64,000 nt of DNA from Agrypnia vestita (GCA_016648135.1 JADDOH010002002.1:62001-126000), one strand, 5' to 3'. Positions 23,393 through 34,835 are shown, numbered from the stretch's first letter. Numbers and translations: made by a program. The notes: generated from the sequence alone by a model not told the origin.

Positions 23393-24289
23393 CATGCGGG
23401 CGTTTTCGCGCGAAATTAAAAATAGGTAAATGAAAATGCAACTAGTTGCGTAAAAACTTAGTTTGTTACTGAAATAATTGGTAAAAATAGATGGGTACCT
23501 GCATTTTAAAAGGTTATTTCAAAATCTGTCATCATACTTATTATGTATTAATGAAAAAACGCAACGGGGTCTATTTATTCCCCCGCTGGTAATTAAAGGT
23601 TAACAACCTTTAAAAGTCATACATAGCTGAGAGCAAAATTATTAGCCAAAACAGGCGAACGTTTTGGAGGCACCACACAATTTGTCAGGATTTATCTAAG
23701 CGGATATCGTTCTGGTGAGATACTGGCTGCGAAGGACTTATTTTGGAAATACCATTGTTGTGAGGATTAGGGTAAGCCGCTAACAGAACGGGCCGAAATG
23801 AATGGACTTCTTGACCTTGGACGGGGCCCGGAGGTCATCCCTTAATAAATTTGGAAACCTGCGCCATTATGGGCGGGGAATAATTAAGGTCAGGGTGTTA
23901 GCAGATTCGTTTAAGACAGGATACACACATATATAGGTAGTGTATAGAAATAGCAACATTACCTCGGTGTGAATTATTACACGTTGTAGGCGCTGTTTTT
24001 GATCTCTTTACAAAAATTAGGATTTCAAACTTGTTTAGGGCAGCTGACCTAATAAGGGTTTGATTTCCCGTGTAGTCAGATAATGTTTGTATAATTCTTT
24101 TTTAATTAAAAATAAAAAAGTAACCAGCACATTTTGATGCTTGGAAAGTTTTAAAGTGAATATCCACGAGAACTCAAGATAAAAGCATAAAGATTTTTTT
24201 TACACAAAATTATGAACAGCATTTTAATTAATAGAAAATAATTTTATTGTCCTTTATCGCTAATCTAGGCATCATAGCAAGTATACTCA
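23393..24289. other. Unassigned; candidate conserved block 23640-23900
   Basis: 23640-23900 is complex, GC-rich for the window (GGACGGGGCCCGGAGGTC, GCGCCATTATGGGCGG) and followed by AATAATTAAGG. It has no repeat partners in the window. A 47-codon plus frame inside is not distinguishable from chance. Confidence 0.35.
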
Positions 24290-24500
24290 AATTTATCTGA
24301 GAGAGTAGGCAAAGATGAAAGAATATCCCACTCTTCTGTAACGATACAGCTTCATTCATTTTTCTCAAGTCTTCTTTTGCACGATCGTCATTTATTTATT
24401 ATTATTGCGGTTGTTGATTAATCTTCCAGTATTTGATTTACCCAATCATTTCAAATCTTTTCTTCCTCATTTTTATCCCCATTGGCTCTACAACTCCTGT
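24290..24500 (-). pseudogene. LINE-L 3' fragment, decayed
   Basis: Minus-strand reading includes a WVNQILED-type segment, then RSCKRRLEKNE and a 3' end resembling the GTAGGCAGAGAGGAT... CCACTCTTCT block of better copies at 34474 and 38790. Stops and gaps are frequent. Confidence 0.45.
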
Positions 24501-25898
24501 CTCCTGTCCTAGATTTCTAAGTTATGTCATCGAAGATATTATCACTTGATCTTTCGGCCTCATGGTCATAATATATTTTAAGTACGTTGTCTAATGTTTC
24601 TGGCATTTTCTGGTGTTTTTTGTTACTCAATAATTTCATATACTATCAAATCAACTAAACAATTAATTCATTCTAAATTATATTTACTTCTAATTTGTTC
24701 ATTTTTCACTCTAAAATAATGTATTTGCCAACTATACACTTATGTGAATTTATTTTCACTGCATTTAGTTAATGTATTGCATTTTTAATTTTAATAGTAT
24801 TGCGTGAAGTATTTGGATACTACACTCACTTTAATGATTTATTGGCAGTATTATAGTTAAGGTCACAATTTATACGTGTTATACCTCTAGATCATGCAAA
24901 TTGTATAATATTGTTTACGAAGCAGATAGTTCCGACTGTAAGCGCAGGCTAAGTGCATGGTCAGAATGTTAGCTCAATAGGATAAGACTCAAATGCATTT
25001 ACAACATTTATGAATGCATACATAAAGCATAAACAATGGACGGCAGGGTTGGTTATGTGGGGCCACACACGTGTCCGACGCTTTTAAAGCTAATCAATAT
25101 GTTCGTTTGCCCATGTAGAATATATATGTACATGCTGTAGAAATCAATTACTAGGATACTATCAGTTACTTCAGAATAATTCAGATGAGATGTTTCTCCT
25201 TACTGACAGCAACTACCTAATATATGACTTATTCCTTAACACTACAGAAATAACAGTAATGAGCCCGGTTTCGAGCAATTGCTAGTGAAACTGATAGCAA
25301 TATCTTGCCACGACTGGAAACGGCAATGTGCTGACTACGTGCAGGTTCACTTACCCAATATCTTTATCCCAATATCTTTCCTTTCCAACACTTACCGAAT
25401 ATGCTACGTTTGATCTAACTCTGTTTTCACCGTGCAAATCCCATTAATTATATGTCAACCAATCAAATAATTCCAATAAATTCTATGAAAATCTTAAGTG
25501 CGCGTTTCTGTTGAATTTATTCTTCTTTCTCTGCTGCCATCACCGCCTGCCCGCGAATCAAGGGATTACACCTCCCCAGTAGAATAAAATTGAATCGGAG
25601 ATTGTGTATTTAAAAAAAATTACTAATGTAATTTGTAGATATGTCATATCTAAGGACACAACCTTCTTTACTGTCTCGAAAAAACGTGCACCGGAGAATG
25701 TTGCTGACAGTCGCAGAGGTGAAGCTCCAAGAAAATAGTAATTCTCTAATAAAATAATAGCTTAATTTCTACCTGAACAAGTTTCAATAATAAAAATAAT
25801 TTATTATCTCTTAAAAATAAAATTTTTCTACAAAAATTTTATCTTCCCAGGGTGATATATATAATCTCTTAACCAAGATATACTCCGCGACAAACATA
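24501..25898. other. Unassigned
   Basis: No gene or repeat is recognised. Confidence 0.45.
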
Positions 25899-26423
25899 TA
25901 TACAGGGTTATTTAAAAAACATTTAAAAACCTCGCAGGACTATATTCCTGACTTGATTATGAGTCGAATATGTTCAAGCTATCGTGACCTAATATCAATA
26001 TTTATAGAGATATGCGACATCGAAGTTAGTATCTTTTTTTTCAATATTTCTGACCTTTTTTTTGTAAAACGTTGGATAATCATTACAGTAACTTCATTCG
26101 TTTACACAAATTAAAAATGATTAAAACCCTGAAAAATTTCCAGTTTGAATGTTTTCCAATTGGAATTCGAAAGTATTTATTATTTTACTTGACTTGTATT
26201 AAAGGAAATAAATTTTTCGTTTTCGATATAAGTTACTGTAATAATAGTCCAACGTTTTACAAAAAATAAATCAGAAATATTGAAAAAAAATGCAAACTTT
26301 GATTTCGCATATCTCCATAACTATTGATATTAGGTCATAATAGCTTGAACATTTTCGACTCATAATCAAGGCAGGAATATAGTCCTGCGAGGTTATTAAT
26401 GTTTTCCAAATAACCCTGTATAC
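25899..26423. mobile_element. Non-autonomous DNA transposon with 190-bp inverted repeats
   Basis: Termini TATACAGGGTTATTT and AAATAACCCTGTATA are followed inward on both sides by CCTCGCAGGACTATATTCCT, TTGATTATGAGTCGA, TGACCTAATATCAATA, GAGATATGCGA and AACGTTGGA.TA. Arms run about 25899-26085 and 26236-26423, around 90 percent alike by eye, with a unique AT-rich core of about 150 bp. TA at both borders would fit a Tc1/mariner-type target. Frames of 65-67 codons on each strand are shadows of the arms. A partial copy lies at 31920-32060. Confidence 0.85.
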
Positions 26424-26696
26424 GAGCTCGAGGGTAGAGCTGACTTTGGAGGCGAGTATTGCATTCTCACACACTAATCTAGAGTAACTACCTCATACAC
26501 CTCAACTTCCAAAGTGGAGCATCTATTTATTTTTTCGTCAAATTATCCTTGATGATGATACCCGTGAAATTTTTGGCACAACTATTTTATTTATGAATTT
26601 ATCAAAATGTCCAAGTATTCTTTGAAGAACTGCCGCTTTGCGCATATCTCACCTCCACATCTAATATGTGCAAATGTTACTTAAGCCTCTTGACAA

Positions 26697-27010
26697 TGAA
26701 ACGGGCCGGCTGACAGTAATTCCGCCACATCTCGCGTGGACCCCGCAACCCTCTGTCTCCAGCAGAAACCGCAAAGTTTAATAGACGAAGCTGTCGGGGA
26801 AAAGGAAAAAAACGAGTTTCGTGAACCGAGGCGAGACCCGCAGACCCCCGTTTTGGTAGGTCACAGCGCCGAGCACATAACGCGGACACCTTCTCGGAAG
26901 AGTGCTGAAGATGCGGGTCCAGATAGCAGACGCCGCGGCACAAAGGAAATATGAAGAGGAACGTCACATATTTGTCAGATCTTGAAATGCCGTTGCCAGA
27001 GTGCTTGGTG
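26697..27010. other. GC-rich block, possible exon or CpG-rich regulatory region
   Basis: This block is clearly GC- and CpG-richer than its flanks. Overlapping frames are open on both strands: 72 codons plus at 26736 from a GTG, and 122 codons minus at 26677-27045. Neither has a recognisable domain, and opposite open frames are expected in GC-rich DNA. A possible acceptor (CCTCTGTCTCCAG before 26763) and donor (TTTTG/GTAGGT at about 26856) could bound a short plus-strand exon. Alternatives are a promoter-proximal region or a fragment of an unrecognised element. Confidence 0.25.
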
Positions 27011-28269
27011 GATGAGTGTTTTCTTCGAATTCTTAAAATTAACAATTAGTTATACAGTAAATTACGACTGCACATAATGATCTCTGTATTATGCCAAGGA
27101 ATTTATAAGTATTTTTTTAAGAATAACTGTACCTTAGATATAACTAGTATTTGATGTACCTATTATGATGCTGTTACTGGAATTTTCATTCCATATTGAA
27201 TATTGGTTTGTATTCTCAAAATCATATGAGGGATTATTGTTATTGATTATTTTTATTTTTATTTTATTAGGTCATCCAACAGGGAGACACAATCGCTTGG
27301 TGAGATAAAATACAAGAAAAAATAGTCAAATGTCTCCCACAATAAAGGATAACACAAATAGGACATAACCATAGATAAGTCAATTTGACAATGACAGATA
27401 AAACAACTTTACATAAATATTTATTTAAATATTTATACTTTATATAAATATTCATGATAATTGTCATTTTGGATAAAACATTCCATAAATGTCTCGACAC
27501 AGATTCTTCTAGCGAGGCACTGTATGATAATTTCTACGTCTAAATTTTATAATAGATCCTTATAAACTAAAACAAATAAATAAAAATATTGTTTTAAATA
27601 AATAAATTTGTGGTATTTTTTTTTTGAGGATGTTCATTATTAATTTTTAATTCTGGATAGCATGAATTTATGTTAAAGTTGTTTCTAATGGAGGAAAATA
27701 TTGATTAAAATTTTATAAAAAGAAAGAAAATGAATCATTGTTAACATTGTAATTCCAATAGGAAATAAGAATTTGTGCTTTTATGTTATTGTTATTGCAA
27801 GTATGATATATTTATGTCAAAATAAATAGTAAATTATCAATTTCTTGTCAACAGTCAAACCAAAAATTGCAAATTACCTAAACTGAGTTCTAAATACAGT
27901 AGAACCTTATACGGCTTAGACACATATAAATATGTCGAGAAAATTAAAATTTATTTTCTGGTCAATTGCAAAGGGAAGGCACCAGGTATCTATCTAGACC
28001 AATCTGAGTAAAATAGCGACTGTGTGAAGTCTATTGATTAGGTCGTCATTGGTCAGTAAATACTGAAGAGACACAAAACAAGGGAAGATGGAAGCGCCCT
28101 GTCAAGCTTTTAGGCTCCGATCCTCCTAGGGTAAGAACATGAAAATGATGATTCGGAGAATTTAATTTGATCGATAGTAAAATATTTTCTCGTGCCTACT
28201 TAATACATTTTAGAACATTTCACAGATATTCCGTATCATTTTTGGAAGTAACGTACTTGGGTCATTCTC
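27011..28269. other. Unassigned AT-rich sequence
   Basis: No gene or repeat is recognised. Confidence 0.5.
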
Positions 28270-28700
28270 TTTTTACTCTCTTTATATTAACTCGTGGCGT
28301 CTGCTTGTCTTCTTGTCTGACGAAAAAACATTGGATCCATTTTAAACCCCTTTCCTATGATCCAATCGAGCTGAAACTTTGCAAGCAGACTCGTGGCGAC
28401 GATCAAGAAGATCTATCAAATTTTCGTTAAAAAGAATAATAAATTTTTGGATTTTTCAAATTTTGAATGGTTTTTTCATACAACTTATTAAGTTATATGA
28501 AAATATTTCAACGCATCTGGTAGACGCGAAACCTGATTATAGTATAATTTTTGATTTATGGAAATTTTTTATTAACCCCTTTCGTAGCGTCGTCCGACCG
28601 AAGCCCAACGCGTAGGTTTAGCGAAAAAAAAGTTTCAACTAGTAAATGAGAAAGGGAGTATAATAAAAACTTGGTTTTTATGGGTTACTTTTTTTATTTT
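28270..28700 (+). mobile_element. Dispersed repeat, family A (copy 3, full length)
   Basis: The most complete plus-oriented copy. Order: TTTTTACTCTCTTTATATTA, CTCGTGGCGTCTGCTTGTC, ATCCAATCGAGCTGAAAC, GACGATCAAGAAGATCTATC, an internal hairpin (TTTTTTCATACAACTTA / TAAGTTATATGAAAA), CCTTTCGTAGCGTCGTCC, GAAGCCCAACGCGTAGG, GAGAAAGGGAGTATAATAAA and the shared tail ending GGGTTACTTTTT. Frames at 28167-28615 are shadows. Confidence 0.8.
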
Positions 28701-29596
28701 CTTATTTAGTATAAAATCCCAAAAGTAATAAACAACTCTGTCACAACATTAATATATTTTTTTATTATCTATTAAATACAATTAGAACCTCACTTCTTTA
28801 CAGTTTCTGAAAATGTTGAGATTGTATCATTAACATGTGAAGGTATCATCAAACCTATATTATCAAAAAAAACAAAAAAAATAACATTTTTAAATACCAC
28901 CACGTCACGAAAATAGACAAGGACAACTACAACAAAAAAGATAATGACCCAGGATTGTATACAAATAGTACATTTAAACGGACGTCAGAATAGTGTTGTT
29001 CGTGTTAAAGACGTTAACAGAGTACAGCTTGCACTTTACATAATAAAATATTGAACAAGTGCGCTCCTCCATAGTTCTTATCCTCGAAGGCAGTTCCGGC
29101 ACTAGGAGATCGCGTTCAGCAAAACTTGTACTACGCCTCGACGTCACCTAGCGATCAAATCATCGGGGAGATTACCTGCTTAGTTACAAACTGCGTATTA
29201 AAACCTTCAGTTAACGTTTTTAGTGCGGTAATAGCCGGACAGTTAGGATAAAAAAACAGAATATTAAAACATTTAATAACGTTTGCTCGAGAAGACGCTA
29301 TACTTATTTCCAGGATCCAGGACATTAGTACGCTGTCAAAAGTGCCCGAGGTGATTCACATAAAGGCGATCCCGGCCCGGCCATTATAATCAGCCGCGCT
29401 CACGGGCTGGTAGGACGGGCAGGTTTTTTTACTCCCCGACTACCTACATCACCAATAACAAGTAATTACTCGCGCAAGAGAGTGCCTTCACGGAGTCGTA
29501 CTAACAACAAGTGACTGAAAATATATTTGAATTCCTAAAATATAGGTACTTGAACTCGCACGCGTAGAATTTTAGTACGCTGTTTGGATCGTCATA
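28701..29596. other. Unassigned; complex block at 29090-29470
   Basis: The first half is AT-rich. From about 29090 to 29470 the sequence is CpG-containing and complex (for example GATCCCGGCCCGGCCATTAT, CAGCCGCGCTCACGGG) without repeats in the window. Candidate conserved non-coding or regulatory DNA. Confidence 0.35.
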
Positions 29597-29786
29597 GAAC
29601 TTTTGCAAACCTTCTAGAACATCCCCCTTCCAGAACTTTCAAGAAATTTATCGAATGTACAGAAACCTTCTAGGCACACCGATACAATCCGCCACTCAGT
29701 TAGAACCTTATAGAACCTTCGAGAACTTTCTAGAACCTTCTCCTTCCAGAACTTTCTAGAGCAGGTTTTTCCGGAACCTTCTAGAC
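29597..29786. promoter_or_regulatory. Heat-shock-element-like GAA/TTC array
   Basis: From 29703 to 29740 the sequence is eight consecutive 5-bp units GAA nn TTM nn, seven of them perfect (GAA at 29703, 29713, 29723, 29733; TTC at 29718, 29728, 29738; TTA at 29708). After a 1-bp register shift the pattern resumes at 29744-29761 (TTC, GAA, TTC, GAG). A second run of four perfect units occupies 29628-29645. Established HSF binding needs about three such alternating units. The underlying motif is a degenerate minisatellite of AGAACCTTCTAGAA type, so a passive satellite origin is possible. The minus frame at 29614-29796 is a translation of the repeat, not a gene. Confidence 0.6.
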
Positions 29787-29795
29787 TCACCGACA

Positions 29796-29841
29796 CCTAT
29801 AACAATACAATGTGCTAGAAAGCACATTGTATTGTTATAGG
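29796..29841. repeat. Perfect 21-bp inverted repeat, 4-nt loop
   Basis: CCTATAACAATACAATGTGC (29796-29815, plus T) pairs exactly with the arm ending GTATTGTTATAGG at 29841, around loop AGAA. It directly follows the GAA/TTC array. Confidence 0.95.
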
Positions 29842-29978
29842 AACTCCCACCAAACTCGCATATTTTCGATGTGACACCAAGAGCTATCCACCACCATAAC
29901 CACCGGTGGGTTGTTGTGGCTGGTTGTGGAAAAAACTCGGCAGGTAGGGAAACACGTTTCTTCATATAGGGTTTCTTC

Positions 29979-30004
29979 ATATATATATATATATATATAT
30001 ATAT
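29979..30004. repeat. (AT)13 microsatellite
   Basis: Uninterrupted AT dinucleotides, 26 bp. Confidence 0.95.
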
Positions 30005-30009
30005 GTTAG

Positions 30010-30205
30010 TTCTAACTACTTTGGGGGTAACCCGCGTCAAATTCTGGTCGTCAGGACCAGTCGTCTGCTGACGTTTCGAACAGATCTCACTGCTCATCTT
30101 CAGGGCGCCTTGTCGATGAGCTGCTTCTCCAAAAAGCGTACAACCGTTTGGGTCCGGAGCTCACCGTCAAGATCCGGACCCAAACGGTTCGATTCCCGGT
30201 ACTGG
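30010..30205 (-). mobile_element. Composite element: hammerhead-like motif, 17-bp hairpin and B-box
   Basis: 30066-30110 carries a hammerhead-like motif on the minus strand. 30142-30158 (AACCGTTTGGGTCCGGA) and 30173-30189 form a perfect 17-bp hairpin, immediately followed by GGTTCGATTCCCGG, a pol III B-box. Base composition differs sharply from the flanks. Probably a short retroelement remnant. Confidence 0.5.
30066..30110 (-). ncRNA. Hammerhead-like motif with intact core
   Basis: On the minus strand CTGAAGA (30097-30103, fitting CUGANGA) is followed by T, stem II GAGCAG / CTGTTC with loop TGAGAT, then GAAACGTC (30070-30077). All invariant core bases are present, plus one extra T after CTGAAGA. 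Stem III is the minimal palindrome ACGT and GTC the cleavage triplet. The flanks do not form a convincing stem I, which is the main doubt. Confidence 0.45.
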
Positions 30206-30603
30206 ATTTTTTTTCTCATTTTATTTTGATATCTTTTTATTTATAATTTTAAATATTTAATTATGTTATCGCGTTAGTTTTACCACGCAAATCGCCACAA
30301 TCGCCAGGTTTAAAAGTGTTCAAATGTATTGATAAAAATCGTTATTACTATTTCGTGGGTATCGGCTATAAATAAGTAAATACTTATTTTTTAGGAACTG
30401 GCACGTAAAATTACCGTCATTTTTGACGGATTAAAGCTAGTATTTAGCAAAGATACCGACCGCTTTAACGATACTGCATATTATAAAACTTGGTGGAAGC
30501 CTATATAACGAAGATGTATGATACTTGACAATATTATTTCAATTATCTCAAATATAATTGTCACCATAGGCCACCAGTATGTAATTTAAAATATTTGACG
30601 TAT
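30206..30603. other. Unassigned AT-rich sequence
   Basis: Nothing is recognised. Confidence 0.5.
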
Positions 30604-30790
30604 TTGTTGAACTAGTGGTTAAAGCTTGGTCGGAGGTTCGAGGGTTATTTCAGGAGACCGGCATGTCAGTTCTACTTTTATAGCACAAGCGTTTATCTTA
30701 GTTTGAAAATATATATTAAGAATAATGATGCGATATGTATTCCGTGTAGGTACGTATCTCTTTTATTTTTTTAAATCTCTGCTCTCTAAA
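30604..30790 (+). mobile_element. tRNA-derived SINE S2, copy 2 (diverged)
   Basis: The head TTGAACTAGTGGTTAAAGC with GGAGGTTCGAGGGTT is followed by the shared S2 body TATAGCACAAGCGTTTATCT, AGTTTGAAAATA and TATTCCGTGTAGGTACG. It is older than the 16193 and 58350 copies, judging by substitutions. Confidence 0.65.
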
Positions 30791-31919
30791 GACTCAAAAG
30801 AAAATTCTAATTACCTATGCATCAAACGAAATTTCGTCAATGTAGTAATTATTTATACAGCACTGCCTTGCGTTAACCAAATCCTTTTTTGGTAATCTTG
30901 AATTCAATTATTCTACATATGTTTACAGTAGGCGGTCACTGAAACTTGACTAAGCGTTTTTGATTAAATTTTGCGTTATACCAAAGAAAACTTTTTTTTT
31001 TGGCATTTCAAAGAACAGATCGAATAAACTTTTTATTTAGCTGAGTATTTGAGTAAAGTGTGCAATGAGGCCTTTTTAATCTTACGTAAATACGACCTTA
31101 TAACTTCATAGTAAGATTATTGTATTGTTTTAATATTGTTTCAGTCTTCTTTGCAAATCAATTATTTTGTAAGCATATTGAATTTCATCGACGCTGTATA
31201 ACGATTTTCATTGGATATAAATATATTCGTCTGACAGGGCGGTCAGATACAATTTATTTTTGCGAAACCCTTTTGTGTACAAAGTTTTGTATGAAGTTCC
31301 CCAAGGATTAACTTTTATTATTATTGATGTGCCGTCCGCATTAGACCTCCTCTTTTTACTTTCGTTACCGATGGCGACCGCGAATCATTCAGAAATTATC
31401 CTCGTTCAGCTTATCACCGCACAACAATCTGAGAACTAAATTTCGTACAATTAATACCACAACCTATACACAGCAATGCAGCTTCTATGTGCTGACTTCC
31501 TATTAGCACAAATGTATAATCTACTTAACTGTACAAGATAGGTTACACATGTCGATGTTACTCTCTTCTGATTTTTCTACCGTGAATCTTAGGGTGGCAA
31601 ATGATTTAGTTGATTTGCACTATACAGGCTGTAACAGAGCTCGTCCACAGTACTTTATAGGTAGTTTCCTACCTTAATTTCAATAAAGAGTCAAAAAAAT
31701 TCTTAATTGTTTACAATCTTCTTCAATTTTTTTGACTTATGTACTGTAAAACAATCGGACTTTTATAAAAATAATTTATATCGAATAATGAAAATTCGTA
31801 TGCTTTAATACAAGCTAAATAAAATGCTTAAAACTGCACAAATTTGAACGAGAATTACTTTGCACGGTTTTTATAATATTATTTGCCTTGTGTTAATGCG
31901 AAAGAATTTTTAGTATTCG
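30791..31919. other. Unassigned
   Basis: No gene is recognised. ACTATACAGGCTGTAAC at about 31620 resembles an insect transposon terminus but has no clear partner. Confidence 0.4.
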
Positions 31920-32060
31920 ACAAAAGTGACTTTATGACAGAAGAAATATTGAAAAAAAATTCAATTTTTGGAATCGCTTATCTCCAAAACTGTTGATATT
32001 AGGACATTATTACTTGTATATTTTCGACTAATAATTTGACTCATAATACCTATGCAAAAA
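31920..32060 (-). mobile_element. Partial copy of the 190-bp-arm transposon
   Basis: It contains AGAAATATTGAAAAAAAATTC, TCGCTTATCTCCAAAACTG, TTGATATTAGGACATTATTA and TTTTCGACTAATAAT, matching the right arm of 25899-26423 in order, with substitutions. Confidence 0.6.
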
Positions 32061-33109
32061 TCAACCCATTTGTTACTTGATTGAAGGTGGTCGAAGATTA
32101 CACTAATTTCATGTGAATAAATTTTTGACAGTTACGCAACAACCATGAACAATATGAATATGAAATAATATAGGTACACATTTTACTCTCTTTGATGGCT
32201 AACTTCTGGTGCGCATGGATGTGCGCGCAATTCGTTGCATGCTAAAATTTCACTTTATGGTCTCGCATTTCCGCTACATGCTGCGCACGCTGCGCCTGCG
32301 CGACTTCCGTTGCGATAAAAAATTATATAAAAGTATAACTTCAAAAAACTGAATTCAGCAATACCAGTATCTGCGTTTATATTTATTATCGCTTTAATTA
32401 TACAGAAAACAAAAAGTATGGTAGGAAACAAAATACATTGACGAATCTTTGTGTCGTAACAATTTTGTTTGTCGAATCTATTACTCTCCTGTTGTCAGCT
32501 GTCACCTAAATACAATATGGAGTCGGGCAAAATTATTCACGAGCGGTGGCAGGATGCGCCGTGCACAGTGAGGTTAAAAATGGATGTTGACAGTTGACAC
32601 AATGTTATTATACCTGCAAACAAGACATCGTTCTTACGTCACAGGTTAACCGCGCGTTTTCCTAACTTTTAGAAAGTATGTTTATTTTTGTATTATCCCA
32701 TAGGGAACACCGTTGTACAAAATGTGTCCTAATTTGTTGACACTGTGGACTTGAAGAATGGGATGGGGGACATATCTGGTAATAGGTATTGTATATGTTA
32801 GAGCGATATTTTATTTAATTATTTAAAATGTTAGCGTTTAAACAAAGTTTTTTTAGCGACGTCCAATTTGACAGTTTACAGCTGATTCGTGCTGAGTTTG
32901 GTTTTCCAATACGCTTGCAAATCTGGTTTAGTAATCATAGTTTAACACTAATGACATAAATTTATCTTTGCAATAAAGCCAACACCGTGGACATTACTAT
33001 AATTGTAATGTATTTAATTTCATTTTATAGTTCTATGACTCTAAGAAAACTACCCTGGATGTGCATGTCAGTATTTTAATACTTGTATTACTGGTATAAC
33101 TTGTATTTG
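32061..33109. other. Unassigned; possible promoter-like stretch 32480-32900
   Basis: No repeat is recognised. 32480-32660 is CpG-containing and has CAGCTGTCA (near 32500) and TTGACAGTTGACAC (near 32592). TTTGACAGTTTACAGCTG recurs near 32868. A candidate start exon inside is listed separately. Confidence 0.35.
32517..32567 (+). CDS. Candidate first coding exon, unknown product
   Basis: ATG at 32517 has a favourable context (TACAATATGG) and opens exactly 17 codons, MESGKIIHERWQDAPCT, ending at a plausible donor GTGAGG (32568). Without splicing the frame continues only nine more codons to a stop. The surroundings contain repeated CTGTCA/TTGACAG hexamers and CpGs. The family is not recognised and no second exon was found. 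It may be chance. Confidence 0.18.
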
Positions 33110-33660
33110 AGATCCAGAAGCGCACAGTGAGTGCAAATTGCTGCTTTTTCCGCCTACAAAAGCAGATAAAATCCAGATTGCTGTCCAGAAACACCAAGAT
33201 ATTAGTGTACAAAACGCGTATTAGGCCAGTGCTCACGTACGCAGCTGACACGTAGGTACTAAGAGGAATGAGCGAGCACTGGACGTTTTTGAAAGGAAAA
33301 TATTGAGGCGTATCTTCGGACCGATTCTAGAAAATGGACTTTGGCGCAGACGTTAGAACAATGAGCTCTATGCTCTGTTTAAGGAGCCAAACATCACAAA
33401 AAAACACTCGGTGGCTGGATCATGTGAAGAGAATTTCCTAGCATCAAGCACCAAAGTCCTTGCTGAACTCAAGGCCAATAGGGCGAAGGAGCTTAGAAAG
33501 GCCAAAATTAAGATGGAGTGACAACGTCCTCAAAGACATCCCTGCCTTAGAGCTTCGGAACTGGAGAGAGCTGGCACTAGTCCGAGATGAGTGGAGGAAG
33601 ATTATTAAGGAGGCCAAGACCCACCAAGGGTTGTAGTGCCAAGAGTGATGATGATGATTA
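33110..33660 (+). pseudogene. LINE reverse-transcriptase 3' end
   Basis: Plus-strand frames read KTRIRPVLTYAADT, ERALDVFERKILRRIFGP, ENGLWRRR and NELYALF, followed in another frame by ELKANRAKELRKAKIKM and near the end EEAKTHQGL-like AKTHQGL and a stop. These are the thumb and C-terminal segments of an insect LINE. The 3' end terminates in GTAGTGCCAAGAG and a (GATGAT)n tail at 33645-33659, characteristic of target-primed insertion. Internal stops and at least two frameshifts make it dead. It lacks the catalytic box and all 5' domains. A 72-codon minus frame is a shadow. Confidence 0.75.
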
Positions 33661-34473
33661 CTGAGTTTTATCCATGCTGACTCAACTATTTTACGTATTA
33701 AATGTGGAAAACGATATTAAAGATTATGTACCCTTTATTTCCCTGTATTTTTCTTTCCATACGGAAATAGTTAACTTCATCTACTTCTGTACATCACGTT
33801 TAATGCTATGTAACTGATATTATGCACTAAAAGGCGATAACGCCCTGTTATAGACAGAAACCACGTGAATATTAAAAGCTAGGTATATATTACATTTTTC
33901 ACGGTTTTCTGAATAATTTTAATGGAAAACGTACGATATTTCTGCAAAAAGCTTAGTCGTTTCCGGAACACGTAGGTACTCAGAATTTTCTAGACGGAAA
34001 AATTCCCGGCGGGTTTAAAAGAATTTTGTGTGAATGAGCAAATTAAGTTCAAATGACACCTGAAATACTGAATGACTACTGACTACGTGCTGCAAATGAC
34101 TGCAACTGGAATGGAATAGAGGCTGTATTGCATACAGGATTAGGCTCTATGGCGTTTAACAAACTGTAAAAATGGTAATAATTACTATCTGTGATTGATT
34201 TTTATATATATATCATTCTTCATCAAAATATCAAACGGTTGTACTTATTAGTAAAACGAAATAAATATTCGTCACATCATAATCTTCATCACTTTTGGCT
34301 CTACAACTCCTGGTGGGGTCTAAGCCTCTTCAAGAGTCTTCCCCCAGTTACGTCACATATGAACATAAAATTTTTTGAATATTCAATCGATGTTTTATGT
34401 ATATGTTAACGTAAGACCAGCTAGTTAATATCAATAAAAAGGAAATTCTTCGTATAAAAATATACTAATTAAC
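33661..34473. other. Unassigned
   Basis: No gene is recognised. TTTGGCTCTACAACTCCTG near 34292 also occurs near 24482, hinting at a degraded shared repeat tail. Confidence 0.4.
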
Positions 34474-34835
34474 TAACTAACCATTACGCCGTTTCCCCGC
34501 AGGGGTAGGCAGAGAGGATTTAACGCCACACTCTTCTATCCTGGCACACCACTTTTGCTTCGGCCACATTCGTAATTCTTCTCATACAAGTTCTACGGTT
34601 GTTGAGGCTTTTAACGGGACAATCTTCATTGTAGTATCTGATCGTACCAGGTCTTTCGCGGACGCCCTCTATTCCCGTTGCCTTCATCACACGCCTTATA
34701 TATTTTCTTAACCATCCTTTCCTCGTTCATACGTTCCACATGACTGAACCATCTCAGCACTCCTTAATTTATTCTATCTACCACACTGCAGCCAGCATTG
34801 CATTCACGTCTAATGTCCAATATACCAATATTTTT
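34474..34835 (-). pseudogene. LINE-L 3' end, copy (minus)
   Basis: The plus strand reads ACCATTACGCCGTTTCCCC, GCAGGGGTAGGCAGAGAGG, CACACTCTTCTATCCTGGC and onward to CGGCCACATTCGTAATTC. This is the reverse of the LINE-L coding end. Minus translations recover fragments such as ERMNEER-type and CMKATG-type sequence, with frameshifts. It pairs with copies at 24290, 36236, 38790 and 48876. Confidence 0.7.

Noticed and set aside
25258..25300. AGCAATTGCTCGAAACC hairpin-plus-GAAAC on the minus strand
   Set aside because: No CTGANGA core; the hairpin is short and self-complementary by chance.
26677..27045. 122-codon minus-strand open frame
   Set aside because: It overlaps an open plus frame in a GC-rich block, has no domain, and opposite long frames are expected from base composition.
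29614..29796. 60-codon minus frame
   Set aside because: It is a translation of the GAA/TTC minisatellite.
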